Shown here: positions 24,283 through 33,456 of the stretch, piece after piece
Numbering within the stretch: position 1 is the stretch's first letter
Layout: every line of letters begins with the position of its first letter
Source: JAGOPY01 sp964619555
GTDB lineage: Bacteria; Bacteroidota; Bacteroidia; Bacteroidales; JAGOPY01
Reading direction: 5' to 3'
NCBI GenBank assembly: GCA_964619555.1
Contig: CAZUDV010000010.1
Coordinates: forward strand, 1 to 64,000
Length of the DNA stretch: 64,000 bases
The notes under the pieces: model-generated
What the model saw: only the letters and a program-made list of their open reading frames with translations
Database searches by the model: none
What the model was told of the DNA's origin: nothing
Made by a program: the position numbers and the translations under genes

Positions 24283-24747
24283 ATGAATAAAAAAACCACT
24301 GGCAAACCGGCTTCCCGGAAAAGATCTTCTTCAAAATCAGGGGTGGGAAGGAAAATAGGCTACATATTTGCCATCGCCTTCATGTTGATATTCCTTTATA
24401 TCGTCCGCCACCTGGACGACTGGAATATCAAATGGTTGAATGAGGACTTTCCTAAATGCCTTTTCTACATCGAGCTTTCCATTTATGTTTCCATTGCTGC
24501 TCAAATATTGCTGATCATTTACGATAACCGTTGGTTCAAGCACCTGGTGCAAGCGGCATCTAATGTTTTCGGCGCACTCTCGCTAATTATGCTCTATGTG
24601 ATATATCCGTTCAGTTTCGGAGATTCCCCATGGGAAAAATGGGTCCGGATAGGTCTGCTTGTTCTATTCATTATCACGGTCATCAGCATAATAATAGAAG
24701 TTGTCAAAGGCATAAGATACCTGATCAATGACCCGGAGAAAGAATGA
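24283..24747 (+). CDS. Four-helix membrane protein of unknown function
   Basis: 154 aa. A basic Ser/Lys-rich N-terminus (about 1-25) leads into four hydrophobic segments at about 26-47, 62-82, 92-115 and 123-145. No family is recognised. The stop overlaps the next gene's start (ATGA at 24744-24747), so it is probably co-translated with the large HEXXH protein that follows. Confidence 0.75.
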   Translation: MNKKTTGKPASRKRSSSKSGVGRKIGYIFAIAFMLIFLYIVRHLDDWNIKWLNEDFPKCLFYIELSIYVSIAAQILLIIYDNRWFKHLVQAASNVFGALSLIMLYVIYPFSFGDSPWEKWVRIGLLVLFIITVISIIIEVVKGIRYLINDPEKE

Positions 24748-27662
24748 GGTTACCGATTCACAATTTTCACTTTACTATCAGCAATATCGTAGTAATTACC
24801 ACATACCACATACTACACAGGACATTTTCGTTTCTCCTCTTCATCCTCTTTCCCTTGCCCTTTGGACTGTACGGCCAATACTTCAATCCTGGCACCGATC
24901 CCGCATCAGTCAGGTGGAACCAGGTAAGATCCGAGCATTTCCGGATCATCTATCCGCAGGGGCTGGATTCACAGGCCGTTTATATTGCCAATGCCTTTGA
25001 ATACTTTCGTCAGCCCGGTGCTGCCTCCCTGGATGTATTGCCTGGAAAATGGCCGGTAGTTCTGCATAACCGAACCGTGGTTTCCAATGGCTTTACTCCT
25101 TACGCCCCGAAAAGGATTGAATTCTTCATGACCCCCCCTCAGAACAATGGCGAAAATCCGGCGCAAAACTGGGTAGATCAGTTAATCATTCATGAATACA
25201 GGCATGCGGTGCAATACGCGTCCGTTGACCGTGGTTTTACCAGGGTGCTTTCCTTTCTTACCGGACAGCAGGCATTGCCTGCTGTCCTCGGATTATTCGT
25301 CCCCTGGTGGTTCATTGAAGGAGATGCGGTAGTGACGGAAACAGCCAGCACAAAAACCGGCCGTGGCCGTTTGCCTGCTTTTGAGATGAAAATCCGGGCC
25401 CAGTTCCTGCAAAAGGGGATCTATTCATACGATAAAGCGGTTAACGGATCATTCAAAGATTATATTCCAAATCATTATGAGCTGGGGTACCTGCTGGTCG
25501 GTCATGCGAGGGCTGAATTTGGCCCTGAAACATTTAGCCATATCATGCGGAAGACAGGAACAATTCCTCTGATGCTCGTGCCTTTCTCCAATACGCTTTA
25601 TAAGGAAACTGGCTTCGGCAAAAGTAGGCTTTACGGGCACATTTCCTCAAACCTGGAACGGGAATGGGAAACAAATGACCAGTCGAGACATCATACAGAA
25701 TTCGAAGAGATCCTTTCAGCGCAAGATAAATTCTATACCAGCAGGACCAACCCGTCTGTTCTTTCGGATGGTCGTCTGGTCGCATTAAAAACTTCTATCG
25801 ATGATATCCCCCGGATTGTCATGATCGATACAGCAGGTATTGAAAAAGTCGTGGCAAAACCGGGACCTCTGACGGAGGTAAATCTGCATGCCCTGGGCAA
25901 CCAGATAGTTTGGTCAGAGATATCATACGATCCGCGATGGAATTACCGGACATACTCGGTGATCCGCACCAGTGACATTAGCAAGGGCGGTAATAAAAAA
26001 ATCACCCGGCGCTCGAGGTATTTTTCCCCCAGGCTCAGTCCGGACGGACGGAAAATAGCAGCAGTCAACATTTCCGATAATAACCAGTACTCCCTGATCC
26101 TGCTCGATTCTCAGGATGGTTCGATGCTTTCCCAATTCCCCGTACCTGAGAATTTTTTTCCCGATCACCCGGCCTGGTGCCCGGACGGAAATAAATTGGC
26201 GGTGGTACTCACCCGAAACGAAGGCAGATGCCTGGCCGTTGCCGATGTTGTCACCGGAAAGTTCGATATCCTGCTGCCATTTTCCAATACATCTGTCAGT
26301 AAACCTTGCTGCTCAGAAGATTATATTTATTTCACAGGAGCTTATACCGGTATAGAAAATATCTTCGCCCTGAGGAACTCCACGAATGAACTGTTCCAGG
26401 TGACTTCCTCCCGTTTTGGAGCCACAGATGCAGCATTATCAGCCGATGGTACCCGGTTATATTATTGCGACTATCAGGCAGATGGCTACCAGTTGGTGTC
26501 CATTGAAATAAACCCTGAAAACTGGGAAAAAACTGATCCCGCGATCGAATTCAGCTGGAACCTGGCGGAAAAACTGGCCGAACAGGAAAACTATCATTTT
26601 GACTCCCACGATGTACCGGATTCGGCCTACTTGATAAAACCTTACCGGAAAGGCTTGAATCTATTCAATTTCCACAGCTGGGCGCCTGTTTCTGTAGATT
26701 TGAACAATATGGAACCCAAACCCGGGATTATGCTGTTGTCACAGAACCTGCTGGGGACAAGCACTGCCGTGTTGGGATACTCCTATGACCGGAATGAAGA
26801 AACCGGAAAGTATTACATGAATTATACCTATGAAGGGCTCTACCCGGTTCTCGACCTTTCCCTGGATTATGGCCTCAGGCGGGGCGTTTTTAAAGATACT
26901 GCCAATCATAAGGATCTCAGCTACAAATACAATGAACTTAACGTATCCACCGGTTTCAGGATACCTTTGAGCTGGACCGTCCGAAGCTGGTCGGTCGGAT
27001 TGCAGCCGGGAGCCGGCTATACGCTGAAGTTTCTGAAAATGACCCCGGATACCGATTTGAAATTCCCTCATGATCGGATCAATTCGCTGGATTCCAGATT
27101 GTTCATGTATGCGCAATCACGCCAGTCTGCCAGGGATCTGCAACCGGCCTGGGGACAGCAAATCGAGGTGAATTATCTTGCCGCTCCCTTCGACTCAGAT
27201 GATATCAACAGCATATTTGCAATAGAAGGGTATTTTTATTTTCCCGGCCTTATCAGGCATCAGGGTATCCGGGTCTATGCCGGTTATCAGCAGCGAACTA
27301 CCTATTTTTACAGCTATTCCAGCCTGATCAGGAGTCCCAGGGGATTTACCGGCATTTATTCCGACAATTCCCTGAGCGCCTCCATCGGTTATGTAGCCCC
27401 GCTGGCCTGTCCTGACTGGAATGCCGGACCTGTATTCTATCTTAAACGGATCAAAGTAGGAGGTTTTTATGATTTAATGATCGATTACGATCTTTCGCCG
27501 GTTGAAATCTACCAATCTGTTGGTGTTGACCTGACTATGGATTTTCATCTTTTCCGGTTTTTTGTCCCTTTTGAAACCGGCCTCAGAACGATTTACATAC
27601 CCGGGGAGAATCGGTTCGGATTTGAATTCCTTTACGGATTCAACATCGGGGAACTGTATTAA
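24744..27662 (+). CDS. HEXXH peptidase-like / beta-propeller / outer-membrane barrel protein
   Basis: 972 aa. A signal region (hydrophobic to about 44, ending YGQ) is followed by a gluzincin-like domain with HEYRHA at about 150 and WFIEGDA about 45 residues later, the arrangement of zinc metallopeptidases. Residues about 330-600 hold TolB/WD40-like repeats (SPDGRKIAA, CPDGNKLAV, SADGTRLYY). The last 300 or so residues alternate aromatic strands and end EFLYGFNIGELY, fitting an outer-membrane beta-barrel. It overlaps the preceding membrane-protein gene by 4 nt. Substrate unknown. Peptidase activity is suggested by motif only. Confidence 0.7.
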   Translation: MRLPIHNFHFTISNIVVITTYHILHRTFSFLLFILFPLPFGLYGQYFNPGTDPASVRWNQVRSEHFRIIYPQGLDSQAVYIANAFEYFRQPGAASLDVLPGKWPVVLHNRTVVSNGFTPYAPKRIEFFMTPPQNNGENPAQNWVDQLIIHEYRHAVQYASVDRGFTRVLSFLTGQQALPAVLGLFVPWWFIEGDAVVTETASTKTGRGRLPAFEMKIRAQFLQKGIYSYDKAVNGSFKDYIPNHYELGYLLVGHARAEFGPETFSHIMRKTGTIPLMLVPFSNTLYKETGFGKSRLYGHISSNLEREWETNDQSRHHTEFEEILSAQDKFYTSRTNPSVLSDGRLVALKTSIDDIPRIVMIDTAGIEKVVAKPGPLTEVNLHALGNQIVWSEISYDPRWNYRTYSVIRTSDISKGGNKKITRRSRYFSPRLSPDGRKIAAVNISDNNQYSLILLDSQDGSMLSQFPVPENFFPDHPAWCPDGNKLAVVLTRNEGRCLAVADVVTGKFDILLPFSNTSVSKPCCSEDYIYFTGAYTGIENIFALRNSTNELFQVTSSRFGATDAALSADGTRLYYCDYQADGYQLVSIEINPENWEKTDPAIEFSWNLAEKLAEQENYHFDSHDVPDSAYLIKPYRKGLNLFNFHSWAPVSVDLNNMEPKPGIMLLSQNLLGTSTAVLGYSYDRNEETGKYYMNYTYEGLYPVLDLSLDYGLRRGVFKDTANHKDLSYKYNELNVSTGFRIPLSWTVRSWSVGLQPGAGYTLKFLKMTPDTDLKFPHDRINSLDSRLFMYAQSRQSARDLQPAWGQQIEVNYLAAPFDSDDINSIFAIEGYFYFPGLIRHQGIRVYAGYQQRTTYFYSYSSLIRSPRGFTGIYSDNSLSASIGYVAPLACPDWNAGPVFYLKRIKVGGFYDLMIDYDLSPVEIYQSVGVDLTMDFHLFRFFVPFETGLRTIYIPGENRFGFEFLYGFNIGELY

Positions 27663-27714
27663 TCAAACAAACAGGCACCTGAATGCATCATTTCCCTGAT
27701 CCACACCTTTTCAA

Positions 27715-27722
27715 TATCTTTG
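27715..27722 (+). promoter_or_regulatory. -7 box for the holin-fold membrane protein gene
   Basis: TATCTTTG is an exact TAnnTTTG match 16 bp before the ATG. Expected leader length is about 9 nt. Confidence 0.45.
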
Positions 27723-27738
27723 CATAAAACCAACGCAG

Positions 27739-28104
27739 ATGAAAATAGTACTCAGATTGCTTATCTATACGGGTGCGGTATTGCTCACAGCCTGGTTATT
27801 GCCGGGTGTCCACGTGGAGAATTTTGCTACTGCCATTATGGTAGCTATCGCACTGGCCATTATTAATACCTTCATCAGGCCGGTCCTGATCTTTCTCACA
27901 ATCCCGGTTACCATTGTGACATTAGGATTTTTCCTCCTGGTCATCAATGCACTTATCATTATCCTGATCAGTAAAATTGTGCCAGGCTTTGAAGTGGCCG
28001 GATTCTGGTGGGCCCTGCTGTTCAGCGTAATTTTAAGTATTATCGCTTCACTTTTCGGAACAAGTTCAACATCCATTGTAAGAAGGAACGAAAATGAAAA
28101 ATAA
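27739..28104 (+). CDS. Phage_holin_4_2 (YvlD-like) membrane protein
   Basis: 121 aa with four hydrophobic helices. The N-terminus LRLLIYTGAVLLTAWLLPGV and the central AIINTFIRPVLIFLTIP are hallmarks of this widespread chromosomal family, named after a holin but not tied to phages. No prophage genes are nearby. Function unknown. Its end overlaps the start of the next gene by 11 nt. Confidence 0.9.
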   Translation: MKIVLRLLIYTGAVLLTAWLLPGVHVENFATAIMVAIALAIINTFIRPVLIFLTIPVTIVTLGFFLLVINALIIILISKIVPGFEVAGFWWALLFSVILSIIASLFGTSSTSIVRRNENEK

Positions 28105-28555
28105 GCTTATCGGCTCCAGGCAGGAAATGGATGCCATCATCCGAAAATGCCTGTTCTGCAATATTTCAATGGTGGATGAGGATGGGCGCCCATATGTCAT
28201 CCCGATGAATTTCGGTTACAGGGATGAGATTTTCTATTTTCATGGCTCGTCAAAGGGCAGGAAAGTCGATATCCTTAAGAAAAGACCTGATGTGTGCCTC
28301 TCCTTGAGTACCGATCATGAACTCCGTTATGTGAACGAAGAGGTGGCGTGCAGCTGGAGCATGCGATACCGCAGTGTACTGGCATTTGGAAAAGCAGAAT
28401 TCGTGGAAGATCCGGATGAAAAGATCAGGTGCCTTGACATCATCATGTCGCAATACTCTGGCAAGCCATTCACTTACAGCATGCCTGCTGTTAAAGATGT
28501 CATGGTTTTCAGGGTCCGGGTGGACAAGATGGAAGGAAGATCGTATGGTTATTAA
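28094..28555 (+). CDS. Pyridoxamine 5'-phosphate oxidase-like FMN-binding protein
   Basis: 153 aa. It has a flavin-reductase-like split-barrel, as in NimA/PNPOx-like proteins. ISMVDEDGRPYVIPMNF near residues 21-37 and FHGSSKGRKVDIL near 50-62 are the FMN-site motifs. It probably binds FMN or F420-like flavin and reduces an unknown substrate. It is coupled to the preceding membrane-protein gene by an 11-nt overlap. Its stop overlaps the convergent PAP2 gene by 4 nt. Confidence 0.9.
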   Translation: MKNKLIGSRQEMDAIIRKCLFCNISMVDEDGRPYVIPMNFGYRDEIFYFHGSSKGRKVDILKKRPDVCLSLSTDHELRYVNEEVACSWSMRYRSVLAFGKAEFVEDPDEKIRCLDIIMSQYSGKPFTYSMPAVKDVMVFRVRVDKMEGRSYGY

Positions 28556-29121
28556 TTTTTAGAGATGACCAGGAATCGCCTGGTGATTGTGAATATACCT
28601 GCCGCAAGACCCGCGCCCCAAATGGCCCCCGCAATGACATCCCCGGGATAATGCACCCCCAGGTAAATCCGGCTGTAAGAGAGCAACCCGGCCCATATCA
28701 TCATAAACAATGGGAAATATCTGATCCGCCTGCCCAGTAAAAATGAAAGATATGTGGCCAGGGCAAAGGAATTGACCGCGTGAGACGAAATGAAACCGTA
28801 TTTTCCGCCGCATTTTCCGTTCACGAGGTGTATCATTCCGTTCAGAGATGGCTCCTGGCAGGGCCTGAGACGATGAAATACCTGCTTGAATAAATGCACC
28901 GACGTTTGGTCTGAAATGGTGATTAAAATTACGGCCATAAGGATAAGGATCCAGGCTCTTTTCCCGTAATGACGGATTAATAAATAACCCAGGAACAGGT
29001 ATAACGGGATCCAGATAAACCTGTCCGATGCCCAGAACATGATAAAATCAAAGAAGGAATTGTGCATTCCATTCAGAGCCAGGAATACCTGACGGTCGAT
29101 CGATAACAGCCAATCCAGCAT
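28552..29121 (-). CDS. PAP2-family membrane phosphatase
   Basis: 189 aa. Family motifs are present in order: KQVFHRLRPC, SHAVNSFA, and SRIYLGVHYPGDV with the catalytic His. About five hydrophobic helices suggest a membrane lipid phosphatase, for example undecaprenyl pyrophosphate or lipid A-type. The second motif has SSHA where PSGH is usual. It follows obgE by 6 bp on the minus strand. Confidence 0.92.
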   Translation of the reverse strand: MLDWLLSIDRQVFLALNGMHNSFFDFIMFWASDRFIWIPLYLFLGYLLIRHYGKRAWILILMAVILITISDQTSVHLFKQVFHRLRPCQEPSLNGMIHLVNGKCGGKYGFISSHAVNSFALATYLSFLLGRRIRYFPLFMMIWAGLLSYSRIYLGVHYPGDVIAGAIWGAGLAAGIFTITRRFLVISKN

Positions 29122-29127
29122 AGTCCG

Positions 29128-30126
29128 TTAAAATCCGTTTTTATTCAATTCTCTCCAGATCAGGTCTTTGAGCTTAATAATCCCGTCCCCGGTCACCGAA
29201 GAAATGAAAACATAAGGGATTGGAGGCAGGTCTTTTCGCATTTCTGCTTTTAATTCCTCGTCGAGCATGTCTGATTTGGAAACGGCCAGAACTTTGGGCT
29301 TGTCCAGCAATTCCGGGTTATACTCTTTCAGTTCATTGAGCAGGATCTGATATTCTTTGAAGATATCGTTGGAATCGGCAGGGATCAGGAATAACAGCAA
29401 GGAATTTCTTTCGATATGCCTCAGGAACCTCAATCCAAGGCCCCTCCCCTCATGGGCCCCCTCGATGATCCCCGGTATATCAGCCATGATAAAAGATGTG
29501 CCATCACGATAAGAAACGATGCCTAAATTCGGAGTGAGCGTGGTGAACGGGTAATCGGCAATTTCAGGTTTGGCGGCTGAAACGACGCTCAGAAGCGTCG
29601 ATTTCCCGGCATTGGGAAATCCCACCAGGCCGACATCAGCCAAAAGCTTCAATTCCAGCACAATCCATCCTTCCTGCCCCGGTTCACCGGGTTGGGCATA
29701 CCGCGGTGTCTGATTGGTCGCTGACTTGAAGTGGTCATTTCCCAGACCTCCGCGCCCTCCATGCATCATGATCCTGGTCTCTCCATGCTCGGTAATTTCA
29801 AAAAGGACCTCTCCTGACTCTTCTTTTTTTATCACAGTGCCCAGCGGTACTTCAATGACCTTGTCTTCACCGCTGGCGCCGGTACTGAGCGACGGACCGC
29901 CCGGTTCCCCGTTGCCCGCCTTAATGTGCTTGGTGAATTTCAGGTGCAAAAGGGTCCACAACTGCCGGTTCCCTTTGACGATCACATGTCCGCCACGTCC
30001 GCCATCCCCCCCGTCAGGACCCCCTTTAGGAACATACTTTGCCCTGTGCAGGTGGGCGGAACCGGCACCTCCTTTGCCTGACTGGCAATGAATCTTCACG
30101 TAATCAACGAAATTCGGGGATGACAT
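29128..30126 (-). CDS. obgE: Obg-family GTPase
   Basis: 332 aa. The N-terminal Obg fold (about 1-158) is glycine-rich, with CQSGKGGAGSAHLHR and GGPDGGDGGRGGHV. The G domain has G1 GFPNAGKSTLL, G3 DIPGIIEGAHEGRGLG, and the G4 region VSKSD. It acts in late 50S assembly and the stringent response. The C-terminal OCT domain of the longest Obg proteins is absent. It sits 9 bp after hpt, in a hpt-obgE-PAP2 run. Confidence 0.96.
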   Translation of the reverse strand: MSSPNFVDYVKIHCQSGKGGAGSAHLHRAKYVPKGGPDGGDGGRGGHVIVKGNRQLWTLLHLKFTKHIKAGNGEPGGPSLSTGASGEDKVIEVPLGTVIKKEESGEVLFEITEHGETRIMMHGGRGGLGNDHFKSATNQTPRYAQPGEPGQEGWIVLELKLLADVGLVGFPNAGKSTLLSVVSAAKPEIADYPFTTLTPNLGIVSYRDGTSFIMADIPGIIEGAHEGRGLGLRFLRHIERNSLLLFLIPADSNDIFKEYQILLNELKEYNPELLDKPKVLAVSKSDMLDEELKAEMRKDLPPIPYVFISSVTGDGIIKLKDLIWRELNKNGF

Positions 30127-30135
30127 CCTGCAAAA

Positions 30136-30669
30136 TTACACTATCTTGTAAATATCCGGGTAATTTCTCCCAAATCCATCATAATCAAGGCCATAACCAA
30201 CGATGAAATCATTTGGGACTTCCAGGCCGAGGTAGTCGATCCTGAAACTCTCCCGGAAAGCGCCGGGTTTGAACAACAGGGCAGCCAGGTATACATTTTC
30301 CACTCCAATGTATTTTAATTTCGAGATCAGGTACTGCATGGTCGTCCCGGTGTCAATGATATCTTCAATGATCACCACGGTCCTTCCCTTTAACTTTTCA
30401 TTCAGCCCGATAAGCTCCTTGACTTCCAGGGTGGATTCAGTACCTGTGTATGAAGCCAGTTTTACAAAACTTATCTCACTCTCGATTGTTATTTTCCGGT
30501 ACAGATCGGCGGCAAAAATAAATGCACCGTTGAGCACCACGAGGAACAGGGGATGTGTTCCGGCCAGGTCACGGTTAATTTGTTCTGCAATTCTATTCAC
30601 CGCTTCTTCTAATTCAGAAGCTGCTATGGATAACCGGAACATTTTTCCCAGGACTTTAATGTTTTCCAT
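30136..30669 (-). CDS. hpt: Hypoxanthine phosphoribosyltransferase
   Basis: 177 aa. It salvages hypoxanthine or guanine with PRPP. The PRPP-binding loop VVIIEDIIDTGTTMQ is intact, and VGYGLDYDGFGRNYPDIY near the C-terminus is the purine-site region. It starts the hpt-obgE-PAP2 transcription unit, from the -7 box at 30699-30706. Adjacent purE is divergent. Confidence 0.95.
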   Translation of the reverse strand: MENIKVLGKMFRLSIAASELEEAVNRIAEQINRDLAGTHPLFLVVLNGAFIFAADLYRKITIESEISFVKLASYTGTESTLEVKELIGLNEKLKGRTVVIIEDIIDTGTTMQYLISKLKYIGVENVYLAALLFKPGAFRESFRIDYLGLEVPNDFIVGYGLDYDGFGRNYPDIYKIV

Positions 30670-30698
30670 TGGTTATGCTTTGTGGTTCGGATAATTTT

Positions 30699-30706
30699 CA
30701 AAGTTA
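30699..30706 (-). promoter_or_regulatory. -7 box for hpt-obgE-PAP2
   Basis: On the minus strand the sequence reads TAACTTTG, an exact TAnnTTTG match, with about 23 nt of leader to hpt. Confidence 0.5.
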
Positions 30707-30805
30707 ATATTTGGTTTCACATAAAGTCATGCGATCTCAGGACATATTCCACAGAGAATAACTATTTTTAATTCAAAATTCAATATTAAATAATTCAATA
30801 TTATT

Positions 30806-31312
30806 ATGACTCCACTTGTTAGCATCATCATGGGTTCCACCTCCGATCTCCCGGTGATGGAAGAGGCTGCAAAAGTCCTGAATGAACTGAAGATCCCTTT
30901 TGAGATCAATGCTTTATCAGCTCACAGGACCCCGGATAAAGTTGAAGAATTTGCCAAATCGGCTGCAGGCCGTGGTTTGAAGGTGATCATTGCCGGTGCG
31001 GGCATGGCAGCTCATCTGCCGGGAGTTATTGCGGCTATGACCCCGCTTCCGGTGATCGGTGTTCCCATTAAAGCGGCCCTGGAAGGATTAGATTCCCTGC
31101 TGGCAATCGTTCAGATGCCTCCGGGTATCCCGGTGGCTACCGTTGCCATCAACGGTGCCCGCAATGCAGGAATCCTGGCAGCACAGATCATTGCAACCGG
31201 TGACCCGGTATTAATGGAAAAAATGCTCCAATTCAAGGTAGAATTGAAAGATAAGATCATCAAAGCCAATGAAGATCTGGGGAAGGTGAAATTCGAATAC
31301 AAGGTAGGATAG
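30806..31312 (+). CDS. purE: N5-carboxyaminoimidazole ribonucleotide mutase
   Basis: 168 aa. It acts in de novo purine synthesis, converting N5-CAIR to CAIR. SIIMGSTSDLPVM near the N-terminus and ALSAHRTPDKV around 35-45 are signature substrate-binding segments, and GAGMAAHLPGVIAAMTPLPVIGVP completes the flavodoxin-like fold (split here: GAGMAAHLPG, then AAMTPLPVIGVP). No purK is next to it. purC lies separately at 55087-56034. Confidence 0.95.
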   Translation: MTPLVSIIMGSTSDLPVMEEAAKVLNELKIPFEINALSAHRTPDKVEEFAKSAAGRGLKVIIAGAGMAAHLPGVIAAMTPLPVIGVPIKAALEGLDSLLAIVQMPPGIPVATVAINGARNAGILAAQIIATGDPVLMEKMLQFKVELKDKIIKANEDLGKVKFEYKVG

Positions 31313-31315
31313 CCA

Positions 31316-32548
31316 TTACCTGGTAGTATTCTCGAAGATCAGATAACTCAGTTTTTCAGGTTCCAGGATTTCCCTCGCCACCTCCAGGATCTGGTCGGCA
31401 GTGACGGCTTCTATCCGTTGGCGGATTTCATCCGGCCCATCCAGTTTGCGATCATGTAAAAAAGCTTTTCCTGCGGCCATCAGGTAATTCAAAGCAGATT
31501 CATTCGCTATTTCAATTTGTCCGACCAACTGTTTTTTAGCCTGATGGAGTTGGGAATGACTCAATTTTTGCTGGCAAAACCGGTCTATTTCTTTTCTGAC
31601 CAATGAAAGAGAATGCTCCAGGTGTTCGCTGTCTGTACCCAGGTAAATGCTGAATACACCGGTATCGGTGTAGGGCAGGTAGGCAGATTCTATATTATAA
31701 GCGTATCCATGTCGTTCCCTGACCGTAAGGTTGAGCCTAGAATTCATGGCAGGGCCTCCCAGAATGTTGTTCAATAAAAACAAAGGGAACCTCCTGGCAT
31801 CTTTTCTACTGTAAGCCACGTTACCAATCATGCAGTGAGTCTGATACGTAGTTCTTGACATCCGGAGATTGAATGGCTTGTAATTTGAGAATATTTCCCT
31901 TTTTTGTCCGGCTGTCCGCTGAATCACCGATGCAAAAGACATCTCGATGTTCCGGCTGATCCGGCTGAAATTCAGTTCGCCGCTGGTGCAAATGACCATA
32001 TGGTCTCCAGTATAGTGTGAGCCAATGAAGGTCAGAATATCTTCCCGGCAAAAGGACATCAATGATGCCGGATTGCCCAGAATGTTCATGCCCAATGCAT
32101 GGCCATGGAAAATATTTTCCTCCAGCACATCGTATATTTCTTCTGATGGTGTGTCTTTATAAGAATTGATCTCATCCAGGATGACATCTTTTTCTTTCCT
32201 GAGTTCTTTTTCAGGAAAAGTTGAGTGAAATAAAATATCCGAGATAAGGTCCAGTGCACGGTTGAAATTCTCCCTGAGAAATGTGGCATAAATACAAGTT
32301 TCTTCCTTGGTTGTAAAAGCGTTTAATTCTCCACCAACCCTTTCCAACCGAGTCAGGATATGATAGGCCTTTCTTTTTTTGGTGCCTTTAAAAATAGTAT
32401 GCTCAATAAAATGGGCCAGGCCATTCTTTCCGGCATCTTCATCCCTGGTGCCAGCATTGATGTAAATGGCCAGATGGGCTACCGGACCTTTTCCGGGATG
32501 GTGAAGATGCCTGATCCCGTTGGGGAAATGATTCAAAATAAAATCCAA
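31316..32548 (-). CDS. M16-family zinc peptidase
   Basis: 410 aa. The inverted zinc motif HFIEH is at 46-50 (H46, E49, H50). The third ligand region is in the helix with EKDVILDEIN. The two-lobed fold fits a complete PqqL/processing-peptidase-like protein. The frame begins with TTG at 32548, inside the 3' end of the preceding lipoprotein gene (16-bp overlap). No signal peptide is visible, so it is probably cytoplasmic. Substrate unknown. Confidence 0.92.
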   Translation of the reverse strand: MDFILNHFPNGIRHLHHPGKGPVAHLAIYINAGTRDEDAGKNGLAHFIEHTIFKGTKKRKAYHILTRLERVGGELNAFTTKEETCIYATFLRENFNRALDLISDILFHSTFPEKELRKEKDVILDEINSYKDTPSEEIYDVLEENIFHGHALGMNILGNPASLMSFCREDILTFIGSHYTGDHMVICTSGELNFSRISRNIEMSFASVIQRTAGQKREIFSNYKPFNLRMSRTTYQTHCMIGNVAYSRKDARRFPLFLLNNILGGPAMNSRLNLTVRERHGYAYNIESAYLPYTDTGVFSIYLGTDSEHLEHSLSLVRKEIDRFCQQKLSHSQLHQAKKQLVGQIEIANESALNYLMAAGKAFLHDRKLDGPDEIRQRIEAVTADQILEVAREILEPEKLSYLIFENTTR

Positions 32549-33057
32549 AACAGGAGCTGATTATATAGGTTATCGGCAATTTTACGCTGTACGACCGGAC
32601 CAAATCCGATCACATTCTTTTGAATGCTTAAATTTTTCGGATCCCAGGTCCATTCCTCCAGGAACCTTATCTTAGTAATGTCCCTGTACTCAATCATCCT
32701 GATCACCATTGTATCATATTCCTCATAAGGCGGATATGTCCTTAAAAGCGTCTGATAAACAGTATCGGATAAGGAAGCCACAACCTGATCAGGAGAAATG
32801 GGTTGGCTGAAATAGTCATACGCCTGAACTTCGCCTTTTTTTACCGCTTCCATTATGCGATCAATAAATGGTTCGCGTTTGGAACCCTCCAGGTTGTTGA
32901 TCCACCAGTCAAGTTGCGGATCATTGTTCATAATCGGGACATCATACTGGATCCTGGAGGCCAAAAAGTCAGGGCCACTTGTTTTTGGTTTACAGGCATT
33001 CCAGGAAAGAAGCAACCATATCAGTAAACCTGTGAAGAAAATTCTGGTTTTTAACAT
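32533..33057 (-). CDS. GldN/PorN-like lipoprotein
   Basis: 174 aa. The signal region ends in WNAC, with the Cys at about 22 as a possible lipidation site (the residue before it is Ala, but the -3 position is less typical). The mature protein has the pattern GEVQAYDYF, then DITKIRFLEEWTWD and VIGFGPV. These resemble the conserved C-terminal half of GldN/PorN, a T9SS ring subunit. It stands alone, without gldK, gldL or gldM, and overlaps the M16 gene. Homology is judged by pattern and is only tentative. Confidence 0.5.
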   Translation of the reverse strand: MLKTRIFFTGLLIWLLLSWNACKPKTSGPDFLASRIQYDVPIMNNDPQLDWWINNLEGSKREPFIDRIMEAVKKGEVQAYDYFSQPISPDQVVASLSDTVYQTLLRTYPPYEEYDTMVIRMIEYRDITKIRFLEEWTWDPKNLSIQKNVIGFGPVVQRKIADNLYNQLLFWILF

Positions 33058-33247
33058 CCGAATGAATTTTAAAATAAAAATAATAATTCTCTTTTTGTGC
33101 CTGTGCCGTCAGCTTTTATTTCACCCAAACTGATTACTTTCATTTAAATATTTTTTAGAACTTTAATGAACAAATTTTCGGCAGAACTGTATGGATTAAA
33201 CTTAAAACATAATCCTTATCAGCATTATTAATCAAATTAGGATCATC

Positions 33248-33454
33248 ATGAAAAAGAATGTAGGTTCCATCGACAAAGTCATCCGTCTGCTGCTGGCGGC
33301 CCTGTTCATCATTTTATTTGTGTTCAACGTGGTATCAGGTTTCTTCGGGTATATCCTGCTGGCGTTGGCGGCAATTCTCATCCTGACCAGCCTCGTGAAT
33401 TTCTGCCCGCTTTATGCCATTTTCGGGATGAGTACGTGTTCGTCCAAAAAGTAG
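33248..33454 (+). CDS. DUF2892 small membrane protein
   Basis: 68 aa. Two hydrophobic helices, DKVIRLLLAALFIILFVFNV and YILLALAAILILTSLVNFCP (about 9-28 and 36-55), and the ending FGMSTC match DUF2892, often found as a stand-alone inner-membrane protein or fused to rhodanese. Cysteines are present at about 56 and 66. It ends 2 bp from the convergent large PEP-synthase-like gene. Confidence 0.9.
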   Translation: MKKNVGSIDKVIRLLLAALFIILFVFNVVSGFFGYILLALAAILILTSLVNFCPLYAIFGMSTCSSKK

Positions 33455-33456
33455 CG

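Noticed and set aside
27739..28104. Prophage holin
   Set aside because: The Phage_holin_4_2 family is a chromosomal membrane family and no phage genes surround it.
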